Source: Bacillota bacterium
Lineage (GTDB): Bacteria > Bacillota > Clostridia > Christensenellales > Aristaeellaceae
Direction: 5' to 3'
Length of the DNA stretch: 64,000 nt
Assembly (NCBI GenBank): GCA_023411375.1
Contig: JAEYOW010000010.1
Location: 310,001-374,000 of the forward strand
In this document: positions 48,711 to 56,788 of the stretch, in pieces
Layout: each line of letters begins with the position of its first letter
Position numbering within the stretch: position 1 is the first letter of the stretch
Notes under the pieces: generated by a model
Told to the model about the DNA's origin: nothing
What the model saw: the letters and a program-made list of their open reading frames with translations, nothing else
Database searches by the model: none
Made by a program: the position numbers and the translations under genes

Positions 48711-49374
48711 AGCGGTAGCCCACCCCTCTGAGCGTGGTGATGTATCTGGCATATTCCCCAAGCTGTTTACGAAGCAGCTTGATATGCGTATCCAGCGTTC
48801 GGTCATCCCCAAAAAAGTCAAACCCCCACACTTCGCTGATCAGCTTATCGCGCGTAAGGGCAATGCCTCGGTTTTTAACCATGAAAAACAGCAGATCGTA
48901 TTCCTTTGGGGACAGGTCCAGCGCAGAGCCCCCGATGGTCACCTGCCGGGCGGTAAAATCCACCACCATGCTTTCAATGGTTACGCATTCATGCTCGTCT
49001 GCCGGTGAGGCCGGCGTCTGCGCGCGGCGAAGCACCGCGCCCACGCGAAGCATCAGCTCCTTAGGCGAAAAGGGCTTGACCACATAGTCGTCTATTCCCA
49101 GCTCAAAGCCGTGTATCTTGTCATATTCCTCGCCGCGCGCGGAAAGCAGAATGATGGGCACCGTGCAAGCCTTGCGTATTTCCCGGGAGGCTGAAAAGCC
49201 GTCCAGCTCGGGCATCATAATATCCATAATAATCAGGTCGAAGCTTTCCTTCCGCGCCATTTCAATGGCCTGCATGCCGTTTTCAGCCTCGGCTACCTCA
49301 TAGCCCTCAAAAACCGCATATTTGGTGATCAGCTGCCTGATCTTCTGTTCGTCGTCCACGATAAGAAGCTTCAT
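48697..49374 (-). CDS. OmpR-family response regulator
   Basis: A 225-residue regulator. Receiver domain with the acidic pair in LIVDDEQKIRQL, phospho-Asp in LIIMDIMMPELDG and Lys in VVKPFSPKEL; C-terminal winged helix typical of OmpR/PhoB (LSPKEYDLLFFMVKNRG ... LDTHIKLLRKQLGEYARYI). It partners the kinase that follows it and is preceded by a PDZ protein in the same operon. Confidence 0.95.
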   Translation of the reverse strand: MKLLIVDDEQKIRQLITKYAVFEGYEVAEAENGMQAIEMARKESFDLIIMDIMMPELDGFSASREIRKACTVPIILLSARGEEYDKIHGFELGIDDYVVKPFSPKELMLRVGAVLRRAQTPASPADEHECVTIESMVVDFTARQVTIGGSALDLSPKEYDLLFFMVKNRGIALTRDKLISEVWGFDFFGDDRTLDTHIKLLRKQLGEYARYITTLRGVGYRFEKS

Positions 49375-49415
49375 GGCTCGTTCTTTCCTCCCTCGTTATT
49401 GCTCAAAGGACGTTT

Positions 49416-49880
49416 TCATACGCTGACGTTCGTGCCGACGCCCAGCGTCACGGTCAGCAGGTGGCCCTGAATGCCGCGCGAAAGGCTCAGCACCAGCGTA
49501 TCGCCCGACGCAAGCCCGGCCTGCAGGGCGCTCAAGTCGCCCGACACGCCGATATCCACGCTGTTGGCGCTGACAATCCGGTCGCCAGAACGTACTCCGG
49601 CCTGATAAGCCTGGCTGTTTTCTTCTACAGCCAGCACATACACGCCTTTTTCGCTTACGTGATAAAACGCGGCCGTATCGTCGTCCACAATGTCGATAAG
49701 CACCATGCCCAGCGTGCCGTCGTTCCCCATGCCTTCAACAAGCGCGCCGGTTCTACCCGTTTTCATATCCCCATGCGGCGAAAACAGCGCGGCCAGCGTG
49801 CCCACAATCAGCGCAAGCATCACGATGCTGAGCGTCACCGCCGCGGTCACCAGTCTTTTTCTGCCGCGCTGCTTTTCCAT
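49416..49880 (-). CDS. Membrane-anchored PDZ-domain protein
   Basis: A 154-residue protein: a basic head, one membrane helix (VTAAVTLSIVMLALIVGTLA) and an outward-facing PDZ domain (GVYVLAVEENSQAYQAGVRS followed by GDRIVSANSVDI). It resembles the C-terminal half of HtrA/DegP but has no protease domain. It lies 41 bases before the response regulator and is probably part of that operon, so it may sense or present misfolded peptides for the two-component system (inference). Confidence 0.8.
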   Translation of the reverse strand: MEKQRGRKRLVTAAVTLSIVMLALIVGTLAALFSPHGDMKTGRTGALVEGMGNDGTLGMVLIDIVDDDTAAFYHVSEKGVYVLAVEENSQAYQAGVRSGDRIVSANSVDIGVSGDLSALQAGLASGDTLVLSLSRGIQGHLLTVTLGVGTNVSV

Positions 49881-49970
49881 ACCGCCATCTCCCCTCCAGT
49901 CGCGTTGGCTACAGCCATATGGTAGCCATTAAAGGTGATGGAAGCATGAACATGGGCTGAAGGCTGGTCG

Positions 49971-50018
49971 AAAAAAGGAGAACAGGCGCGGACGGTTGGC
50001 CGCGGCCCATTCTCCTTT
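49971..50018 (-). terminator. Terminator of the nadD/yqeK-rsfS operon
   Basis: Outer stem AAAGGAGAA / TTCTCCTTT with an inner GC-rich part, followed on the minus strand by TTTTTT; it begins 6 bases past the rsfS stop. Confidence 0.88.
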
Positions 50019-50023
50019 ACGCC

Positions 50024-50380
50024 TTACTCCACTTCGTTGTCAAAGGGCAGCGCAATGCGGTTCTGATCCGCTTCCCAAAGCTTGTCCAAGCGGTAAAACT
50101 CGCGCTCCTCGGCATGAAAAATATGCACGAGCACCGAGCCGTAATCCAGCACGATCCATCTGCCCTCCTGCTGCCCCTCTTTGCGCGCCGGTTCGATACC
50201 AAGCTCGCTCAGGCGGTCCTCCACCTCGTCGGCAAGGGCCTTTACCTGCAGCGCGCTTCGGCCGCTGGCAATCAGCATGCAGTCGGTAATCACCGTCATG
50301 CCGGAAACGTCCAGCGCCACGATGTTCTGCGCCTTTTTTTCATAGAGGATCCCCGCGATTTTCTCAATCAGTTCCTTCAT
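50024..50380 (-). CDS. rsfS: Ribosomal silencing factor
   Basis: A 118-residue RsfS (Iojap) protein: ALDVSGMTVITDCMLIASGR followed by SALQVKALADEVEDRL, then GRWIVLDYGSVLVHIFHAEE with REFYRLDKLW. It binds uL14 on the large subunit and blocks joining in stationary phase. The ATG at 50380 has AAGGAGCG upstream and lies within the last 17 bases of the NadD-YqeK gene. Confidence 0.96.
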   Translation of the reverse strand: MKELIEKIAGILYEKKAQNIVALDVSGMTVITDCMLIASGRSALQVKALADEVEDRLSELGIEPARKEGQQEGRWIVLDYGSVLVHIFHAEEREFYRLDKLWEADQNRIALPFDNEVE

Positions 50381-51602
50381 TCGATTCGCTCCTTTTCTCT
50401 CTTTCGCCAATCCTCTGGGTTTTTGGGCCGTCGATTCTGCCCAGCCAGTCGGCTACGCGGCGGGTTAAGGGATGCGGCATGGTTTTTTGCCGCGTTACGT
50501 ATTCCAGGGTGGATTCCAGCGAGTACCGCGTGGCCGCCACAAGGTCCTCTTCCGCCAGCCCCCGCACGTTTTCCAGCGCGGGATAGCTGCGGCGCGAGGG
50601 TTCGATCTTGTCCGCGAGAAATACGATCATATCCAGCGGCAGCATTCCGATCTTGCCTGTAGTATGGCAACGTATGGCCGACAGGATGTTGGGATCGCTC
50701 ACGCCATACTCTTTTTCCGCAACCACAGCGCCCACGGGACCGTGCAGCAGATTCTCGCTTTGCAAGGTTTCCTTGTCCAGCAACAAACGATTCTCACGCG
50801 CAATCTTTTGCAGCGCGCTTAAGGGCATGCATTTGGCGCAGTCATGCAAAAACGCGGCCATCGCGGCTGTTTCGATGGAAACGCCATGCAGCGCAGCCAG
50901 CCTGCGGGCGGTATACATAACCAGCAACGAGTGTTGAAGCCGCCTGTCGCTAAGGGTTTCCCGGAGCCGGGGGTACATATCCGCAGCTCCCTTTGGGCTT
51001 TGCCTGACGCCGTAAAGGCCCATCACGCGGATATACTCCATTACCTGCGGACGGATAGTGCCGGGCTCGCCGCCAAGCGCAATGCTCTTTCGAATTTCCG
51101 TCGCAGACACATCCCTGGGCGGCAACGATAAAAACGCGAACTTCGCGCCCCGCGCCTCAAGCCCCGCGCATACCGGATTGGCCTCAAGGCTTTCCGTGGA
51201 CCTGCGGCAGACCAGGAAACGGCAGAGCGCAAACACCTTATCAGGTTTCCGCCAATTCGGCAGATCCATAAGCGTATCCTCACCGATGATGTAAAAAAAT
51301 TCAGCGTCCGGCATCTGCCTGTGCATGCGCGTCAGGGTATCGACGGTATAGATCACGCCTTCACGGTCTATTTCCATGCGGCTGGCCGTGAAACCGGGTA
51401 TGCCCGTTACGCAGAGGCGCGTCATTTCAAACCGATGCCCGGCGTCTGCCAGGCCTTCCCGCTTATGCGGCGGGTTTCCTGTGGGCAGGAACATTACGCG
51501 GTCGAGCTTCTGCTCGCTCATCGCGCACATCGCGATTTCCATATGCCTTTCATGGATGGGATTGAAGCTCCCCCCCATGATGCCAACGCGCTCCTTTGGC
51601 AC
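50364..51602 (-). CDS. NadD-YqeK fusion: nicotinate-nucleotide adenylyltransferase plus HD-domain Ap4A hydrolase
   Basis: A 412-residue fusion. Residues 1-200 are NadD, which joins ATP to nicotinate mononucleotide: GIMGGSFNPIHERHMEIA at the start and VSATEIRKS near residue 165. In the usual (T/H)-x-G-H motif the Gly is replaced by Arg (HERH). Residues 210-390 are the HD hydrolase YqeK, a symmetrical diadenosine tetraphosphatase: HSLLVMYTAR, AAFLHDCAK and HGPVGAVVAEKEYG with IRCHTTG. In most Bacillota the two are separate consecutive genes ahead of rsfS; here the stop between them is absent and the order is kept. Confidence 0.92.
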   Translation of the reverse strand: MPKERVGIMGGSFNPIHERHMEIAMCAMSEQKLDRVMFLPTGNPPHKREGLADAGHRFEMTRLCVTGIPGFTASRMEIDREGVIYTVDTLTRMHRQMPDAEFFYIIGEDTLMDLPNWRKPDKVFALCRFLVCRRSTESLEANPVCAGLEARGAKFAFLSLPPRDVSATEIRKSIALGGEPGTIRPQVMEYIRVMGLYGVRQSPKGAADMYPRLRETLSDRRLQHSLLVMYTARRLAALHGVSIETAAMAAFLHDCAKCMPLSALQKIARENRLLLDKETLQSENLLHGPVGAVVAEKEYGVSDPNILSAIRCHTTGKIGMLPLDMIVFLADKIEPSRRSYPALENVRGLAEEDLVAATRYSLESTLEYVTRQKTMPHPLTRRVADWLGRIDGPKTQRIGEREKRSESNEGTD

Positions 51603-51704
51603 GGCTGCGCCTCCCTTCGTAACAGGGCAACCGCCCTCATTTTTATTATACTAGAAAATTGTCAAAAGGGAAATACTTTATACCAATCCGGGAGGTGAAA
51701 ACCC

Positions 51705-52541
51705 ACGCAGAAATATAAACAAAAAACGCCCGTCGCCAGCGTTTCGGACAAGCTGCTCCGCGCGCTTGCCGCATCGGGGTTAGGTATCGGCTGGTTTGTA
51801 TACCTGTGGGGGCTCAGCCTGCCCGCCATCACGGCCGGGCTTGCGATGGGCGGCCTGCTATGGCTTTGCGTGCGGTTATTTGGTAAAAAAAGCGTGGAAA
51901 AGCGTGAGGCGCAAATGCGCAGGATGATCGGCGGAGAACTGGCCCTAAACCGCCTGCTGCTGCTGCCACCGCGCCACGCGGCGTTTCAGGCGGCCATCTG
52001 GCTGATGCCGACGGCTCCCGTGCAAATGCAAAAGGCCGTGGACTGGGGCGTGATTGGAACGTTGGAGGGAAAAAACGTGCTGGTGCGCCTGGTTGCACAG
52101 CACGAAAGCATGCCGGTAACGGTGCAACAGGTGATCGAAGCGCTAAAGGAGGCGCGCGGCCACCGGGCGGAAAGCTGCCTTCTGTGCCTGACTGCGCCGC
52201 TTTCCAAGGAGGGTGCCGCCTACGCGGAAACCGCCAATCCGCCCATACGCGTCATCCAGCGCGAAGAGCTGGTACGGCTCGCGGGCCTTTGCTCGCCCGC
52301 AACGGACGAGGACTTAAGCGCGCTTGGCCGTAAAAAAAGAGCGCGCCGCAGCGCGAAGGAATGGGCGCGGATCATGCTGGATTCTTCCCGCGCGCGTCGG
52401 TATTTTTGGTATGGTATCGGGCTGGGCGCGCTGGCTCTGCTGACGGGACAGTGGGTGTATCCGTTTCCGGCAGCGGTATGCCTCGCGTTGTTTGCCGGGT
52501 GCAAGCTGCGGGAAATCCGCGCCGGGCATGCCCGGGGATAA
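51705..52541 (+). CDS. Membrane protein of unknown function without a canonical start codon
   Basis: From 51705 the frame encodes 278 residues: a basic head (TQKYKQKTPVASVSDKLL), a first pair of membrane helices (SGLGIGWFVYLW; LPAITAGLAMGGLLWLCVRL), a charged soluble domain of about 150 residues with the strand-like VDWGVIGTLEGKNVLVRLVA, and a C-terminal hairpin (FWYGIGLGALALLTGQWV; FPAAVCLALFAGC). GGAGGTG lies seven bases before codon ACG at 51705, exactly where a start should be, but there is no ATG, GTG or TTG until 51846, which would cut away the first helix. The middle domain is faintly like restriction-endonuclease-fold membrane proteins, but I cannot assign it. Confidence 0.6.
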   Translation, partial: TQKYKQKTPVASVSDKLLRALAASGLGIGWFVYLWGLSLPAITAGLAMGGLLWLCVRLFGKKSVEKREAQMRRMIGGELALNRLLLLPPRHAAFQAAIWLMPTAPVQMQKAVDWGVIGTLEGKNVLVRLVAQHESMPVTVQQVIEALKEARGHRAESCLLCLTAPLSKEGAAYAETANPPIRVIQREELVRLAGLCSPATDEDLSALGRKKRARRSAKEWARIMLDSSRARRYFWYGIGLGALALLTGQWVYPFPAAVCLALFAGCKLREIRAGHARG

Positions 52542-52558
52542 CGCGCCGGCCCACTCGC

Positions 52559-53395
52559 TCACACCTGTGCGCAGGCGTTGGCCAGGCAAATCCACTCTTC
52601 AACCGAAAGCGCCTCGCCCCTCACCGTGGCGGATAGGCCCATACTCTCAATCCCGGCACGCAGCCTTTCCATGTCCACAACGCCTTTGAGCGCGTTCATC
52701 AGCGTCTTTCGCCGCATGCCAAAGCTCGCTTTCACCATTCGGAACAAAAGTTTTTCATCTCGGACCCCGGCAGGTGGTTTTTCACGGATTTCCAGCCGCA
52801 CAAACGCGCTGTCCACCTTCGGTGGCGGGGTAAAAGCCTCGGCGGGCACCACGGCCACAAGGCCCGGCTCGCACCGGTACTGGCATTTGACGCTCAAAAG
52901 CCCATACGCGGCGGTCGACGGCGCGGCCATCAGCTTATCCGCAACCTCCTTTTGAATCATCACACAGATACGGCGGATGCTCAGGCCGCTCTCCCACAGC
53001 AAATCAAAAATCGGCGTGGTGATGTTGTAGGGAATGTTGGCGATCACAAAAAAACCCTCGCCCAGCGGCTCGCACAGCGCACGGATATCCAACCTTCGTA
53101 TGTCGCCCTGAACGATGGTCAGGTTGTCGCACCCCTCTGTTTTTACGCGCAAAAAAGGGAGCACGTCCTCGTCAACCTCCACGGCCAGCACGCTCGCCGC
53201 CGCTTCGCACAGGCATTTGGTCAGCATCCCGCTGCCCGGCCCAATTTCCAGCACGCGGTCGTTTTTACCCACGCCAGTCCGCTCCACCAGCGAGCGCAGC
53301 AGCGCCTCGTCATATAAAAAATGCTGTCCCAGATCGTGCTTGTACCTTACGCCGCCCTCGCGCCGCCGCTGCGCCTGCTCAAAGGATTTCTTCAC
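52559..53395 (-). CDS. rsmA: 16S rRNA dimethyladenosine methyltransferase
   Basis: A 278-residue KsgA/RsmA enzyme that dimethylates A1518 and A1519 of 16S rRNA. Motifs: HDLGQHFLYDEALLRSLVER, SAM-binding VLEIGPGSGMLTKCL, and VIANIPYNITTPI with the NIPY catalytic motif, then SFGMRRKTLMNALKG. It overlaps the end of dnaX by four bases, so the two are coupled. Confidence 0.96.
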   Translation of the reverse strand: MKKSFEQAQRRREGGVRYKHDLGQHFLYDEALLRSLVERTGVGKNDRVLEIGPGSGMLTKCLCEAAASVLAVEVDEDVLPFLRVKTEGCDNLTIVQGDIRRLDIRALCEPLGEGFFVIANIPYNITTPIFDLLWESGLSIRRICVMIQKEVADKLMAAPSTAAYGLLSVKCQYRCEPGLVAVVPAEAFTPPPKVDSAFVRLEIREKPPAGVRDEKLLFRMVKASFGMRRKTLMNALKGVVDMERLRAGIESMGLSATVRGEALSVEEWICLANACAQV

Positions 53396-55044
53396 CTGCT
53401 GCTCTTCTCCTCGTCAATCTGCACGGTTTCCCGGCCAAATGCCTCAATCAGGCTTTGCTGCGCCTCATCCCGCACGCTGTCCAGTTTTTTTTCGGAAACA
53501 TCTTGCTCAAGCACGGCCTCAAACTGAACAGGCGCGCCCGCCGCCTCGCTCAGAGCCTGCGCAATGCGCTCCCTGCGCGCGGGCTGATTGAGCCTGACAA
53601 AGGAAAAATCCTTCTTTGCAAACGGAATCAGCACCTGATAGGATGTGCCCTTTACGCCAAGAAAACGCTCGTTTTTTAGCAATCCAAAGATGGGCGGCTC
53701 GTTTTTGGCGAGGATGGAAAGCGCCCTCTCCCACACGCCCTTGGCGTCGGACGGCACAGGCGCCGTCGCGGGTTTTGTGGCCGCCGCCTGCGCCGTTCCC
53801 ACCGCCGCTTCCCTTTTTCGGGAGGGCGCGGCGCTTTTATCGGCGCCCTCCGCCGCCACAAGCCTTCCGCTCGCAATATCGCCCTCCAGCTTGCCAAGCC
53901 TTGCCTCCAGCTCCCCAATCCGCTCCAAAAGCGCGTCGCCGCTCTCTCCCACGTTTTCCTCACAGGCGTGCAGCACGGCGGATTCCAGCCCAATTCGCGG
54001 CGTGGACGCAAAGCGCATTTCGCTCTCCGCGCGCATAAACAGGTCGAGCATACGAAGCAGCCGCATATCCGAAAAGCCGGCAGCCTGCTCGCGGTAACGC
54101 TTTTCATCCTCCTCCGTCACATCCAGAATGGAGGCCGCGTCCCGCTCCACTGCTTTCACCGTCAGCAGCGCGCGGCAATGGGCGGACAGCTCGCGCAAAA
54201 ACACCTGCGGCTCGCGTCCGGAGCGCATCAGCTCGTCCACCTTTAGCATCACGCCGCCTGCGTCGCGCCCGGCCAGAAGCCCGGCAAACGCAAACAAAAA
54301 CTCCCGGTCGGATGTGCCCAGCACATCCCGAACCTGCGCCGCGGTAATCTTCCCATTTTCCGCCCCGGCTACGCACATGTCCAAAATGCTGAACGCGTCG
54401 CGCATCGCACCCTCGGCGGCGCGGGCTACCATGCGCAGCGCCTCGTCCTCGGCCTCCATCCGCATATCGTCCAGCGCAAGGCGCATGCGCTCCACGATCA
54501 GGCTTGACGGTATCCGTCCGAAATCATACCTCTGTACGCGGGAAAGGATGGTGGCGGGCAGCTTTTGCGGCTCGGTGGTCGCCAGAATGAAAACCACGTG
54601 CCCGGGCGGTTCCTCCAGCGTTTTTAGCAACGCGTTAAACGCGGCGGTGGACAGCATATGTACCTCGTCGATGATGTACACCTTGTACCGCCCCACCTGC
54701 GCCGGGTAGCGCACCTGCTCCAGCAGCTCGCGGATGTTGTCCACGCTGTTGTTGCTCGCCGCGTCCAGCTCCAGCACATCCATGGTCGTTTCGTTCATAA
54801 TAGCGCGGCACGCGTCGCATTCGCCGCACGGGTCGCCGTTTTGGGGGTTCAGGCAATTGATGGCGCGGCTCATCAGCTTGGCCATGGTGGTTTTTCCGGT
54901 ACCCCTGCAGCCGCAAAACAGGTAAGCGTGGGCAATCCGTCCCGCCTCGATCTGATGCCGCAGGGTTTTTACGGTCGCCGTCTGCCCGACCACCTGTTCA
55001 AACGTCGTGGGCCGCCATTTACGGTATAATGCCTGATAAGCCAT
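53392..55044 (-). CDS. dnaX: DNA polymerase III subunit gamma/tau
   Basis: A 550-residue clamp-loader subunit. Walker A AYLFCGCRGTGKTTMAKL, the zinc-binding Cys cluster CLNPQNGDPCGECDACR, Walker B IIDEVHMLSTAAFNALLKTL, and the sensor region ILATTEPQKLPATILSRVQR. The C-terminal 150 residues are linker and a shorter tau-like domain. The ATG at 55044 follows AAGGAGG; an ATG nine codons upstream is less likely. A consensus promoter at 55089-55117 lies just before it. Confidence 0.95.
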   Translation of the reverse strand: MAYQALYRKWRPTTFEQVVGQTATVKTLRHQIEAGRIAHAYLFCGCRGTGKTTMAKLMSRAINCLNPQNGDPCGECDACRAIMNETTMDVLELDAASNNSVDNIRELLEQVRYPAQVGRYKVYIIDEVHMLSTAAFNALLKTLEEPPGHVVFILATTEPQKLPATILSRVQRYDFGRIPSSLIVERMRLALDDMRMEAEDEALRMVARAAEGAMRDAFSILDMCVAGAENGKITAAQVRDVLGTSDREFLFAFAGLLAGRDAGGVMLKVDELMRSGREPQVFLRELSAHCRALLTVKAVERDAASILDVTEEDEKRYREQAAGFSDMRLLRMLDLFMRAESEMRFASTPRIGLESAVLHACEENVGESGDALLERIGELEARLGKLEGDIASGRLVAAEGADKSAAPSRKREAAVGTAQAAATKPATAPVPSDAKGVWERALSILAKNEPPIFGLLKNERFLGVKGTSYQVLIPFAKKDFSFVRLNQPARRERIAQALSEAAGAPVQFEAVLEQDVSEKKLDSVRDEAQQSLIEAFGRETVQIDEEKSSR

Positions 55045-55088
55045 AGGTCCTCCTTCATCAAGGGAGCTCATAAAAATTCACCGTTTCC

Positions 55089-55117
55089 ATCATACCCGCT
55101 CAGCGCGTTTTTTTCAA
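55089..55117 (-). promoter_or_regulatory. SigA-type promoter of dnaX-rsmA
   Basis: Minus strand TTGAAA (55117-55112), 17 bases, TATGAT (55094-55089), 44 bases before the dnaX ATG. Confidence 0.7.
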
Positions 55118-55136
55118 GGGATATGCGCACGCCGCG

Positions 55137-55550
55137 CTACCTTCCCAAAAAATGCAGCGCGACGCCGCAGATAACAGCCAGCAACCCGCCAAATATAAGC
55201 GCGTATTTTGTGAGGGCATCTCCCAGATACTGATTGATGAAAATCGCAAGCAGATTGCAAAATCCCACGCCTATGGCAAGGCACCCGATCATCCCCAGAA
55301 GTGCCAGCGGCAGCTGCAAAATCCTGATCAAAAGCGAAAGCTGCGAAACATCAGGAGAATCGACTACTTCCATAAATATAAAAAAGGGGGCGAAAAGCAC
55401 AGCAAGCGCCGTAATGACAAGCGTGATATACTTCCATCCGTGCTTTTGAAAGAGCTTCCTGTCCGTTCCCCGCTCAAAATAGGAGGAAGCTCCGAAAGGC
55501 AATCCCCTGTTCCTGTCTTTCCACCTGCCCACGAATCCACCCTCAAACAA
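55137..55550 (-). CDS. Three-helix membrane protein, unknown function
   Basis: A 137-residue protein with three hydrophobic segments (about 42-63, ITLVITALAVLFAPFFIFME; 72-100, LLIRILQLPLALLGMIGCLA; 116-136, YALIFGGLLAVICGVALHFL) and a basic N-terminal tail of about 35 residues. I do not recognise the family. An extended -10 element (TGGTATAAT, minus strand 55609-55601) lies about 50 bases upstream of its start. Confidence 0.65.
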   Translation of the reverse strand: MFEGGFVGRWKDRNRGLPFGASSYFERGTDRKLFQKHGWKYITLVITALAVLFAPFFIFMEVVDSPDVSQLSLLIRILQLPLALLGMIGCLAIGVGFCNLLAIFINQYLGDALTKYALIFGGLLAVICGVALHFLGR

Positions 55551-55703
55551 AACCGGCGTTCTGCCCGGCCCATTCCTATCTGTCCCGCGACGGCCCGTTT
55601 ATTATACCATATGGCTTCAAAAGCTGAAAAGCAGGAGTTTGGCACTCCGATACAGTATATATCATCTTATCCCGAAGCAAAAGGGACGAAAGGGGAAGAC
55701 GTC

Positions 55704-56708
55704 ATGACAATCCGCGAACGGCTGGAGCTTGAGGAGGAGGCGCGTCTTTCTCCGCTTGCCACCCTTTCCAGCAGAACCCTGGGGCGGGAGCATCCCCTTG
55801 ACTCCTGCGATCTGCGCACGGATTTTCAGCGCGACCGCGACCGCATCATCCACTGCAAAAGTTTTCGGCGCCTCAAATACAAGACGCAGGTATTTCTTTC
55901 CCCCGTGGGCGACCACTATCGCACGCGCCTTACGCATACGCTGGAGGTAGCCCAGGTGGCCCGGACCCTGGCCCGCTGCCTGCGGCTTAACGAGGACCTT
56001 GCGGAGGCCATCGCACTGGGACATGATATTGGGCATACTCCCTTTGGGCACATCGGGGAAAACACCCTTAACAGCCTTATGCCCGACGGCTTTTGCCACA
56101 ATGCACAAAGCCTGCGCGTTGTGGAGCGGCTGGAATACGACGGTGCCGGCCTCAACCTTTGCCGCGAGGTTCGCGACGGCATCAGGTGCCATTCCGGAGA
56201 AACGGAGCCGAAAACCCTTGAGGGCTGGTGCGTCAGGCGAGCCGACCGCATCGCCTACATCAACCATGATATCGACGATGCTATTCGCGGCGGCATCCTA
56301 AAGCCCTTCGAGCTGCCCCGCCGCTGCCTGAACGTACTTGGCGGGTCGCACGGGCAACGGATCGACACCATGATTCGCGACATTGTGGAAACCAGCGAGG
56401 GCAAACCCTGGGTGCGCATGTCCGCCGAGGTGCTTGAGGCCAGCGACGAGCTTCGGCGCTTCCTGTTTGAATACGTCTACCACGACGATTGGCGCAAAAA
56501 GGAGGAAGAGCGCTGCGATTATATCGTGACCGCCCTCTTCCGTCATTATGGCGCGCATCCGGAGCAGTTGCCAAAGGAATATCTGGAAATTTTCTATACC
56601 GAGGGCGCGGAGCGCGCCGTGTGCGACTTTGTCGCTTGCATGACGGACCGTTACGCCATCGAGCAGTTCGGCGAAATCTTCGTTCCCAATGCGTTTGCGC
56701 ACCGGTAA
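55704..56708 (+). CDS. dgt: Deoxyguanosinetriphosphate triphosphohydrolase-like protein
   Basis: A 334-residue HD-domain dNTP triphosphohydrolase: FQRDRDRIIHCKSFRRLKYK, then YRTRLTHTLEVAQVARTLA, the HD motif ALGHDIGHTPFGHIGE and CVRRADRIAYINHDIDDA. The ATG at 55704 has AAGGGGAAG upstream. In many Clostridia this gene heads the dnaG-rpoD operon, as here. The enzyme trims dNTP pools. Confidence 0.95.
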   Translation: MTIRERLELEEEARLSPLATLSSRTLGREHPLDSCDLRTDFQRDRDRIIHCKSFRRLKYKTQVFLSPVGDHYRTRLTHTLEVAQVARTLARCLRLNEDLAEAIALGHDIGHTPFGHIGENTLNSLMPDGFCHNAQSLRVVERLEYDGAGLNLCREVRDGIRCHSGETEPKTLEGWCVRRADRIAYINHDIDDAIRGGILKPFELPRRCLNVLGGSHGQRIDTMIRDIVETSEGKPWVRMSAEVLEASDELRRFLFEYVYHDDWRKKEEERCDYIVTALFRHYGAHPEQLPKEYLEIFYTEGAERAVCDFVACMTDRYAIEQFGEIFVPNAFAHR

Positions 56709-56788
56709 ATGGCATTGTCGGAAATTGTTGAAGTTTTGCAGGAATGTAACCGGACACGGCGAATGATTAGGAGTGGGTGAAAGAACAC

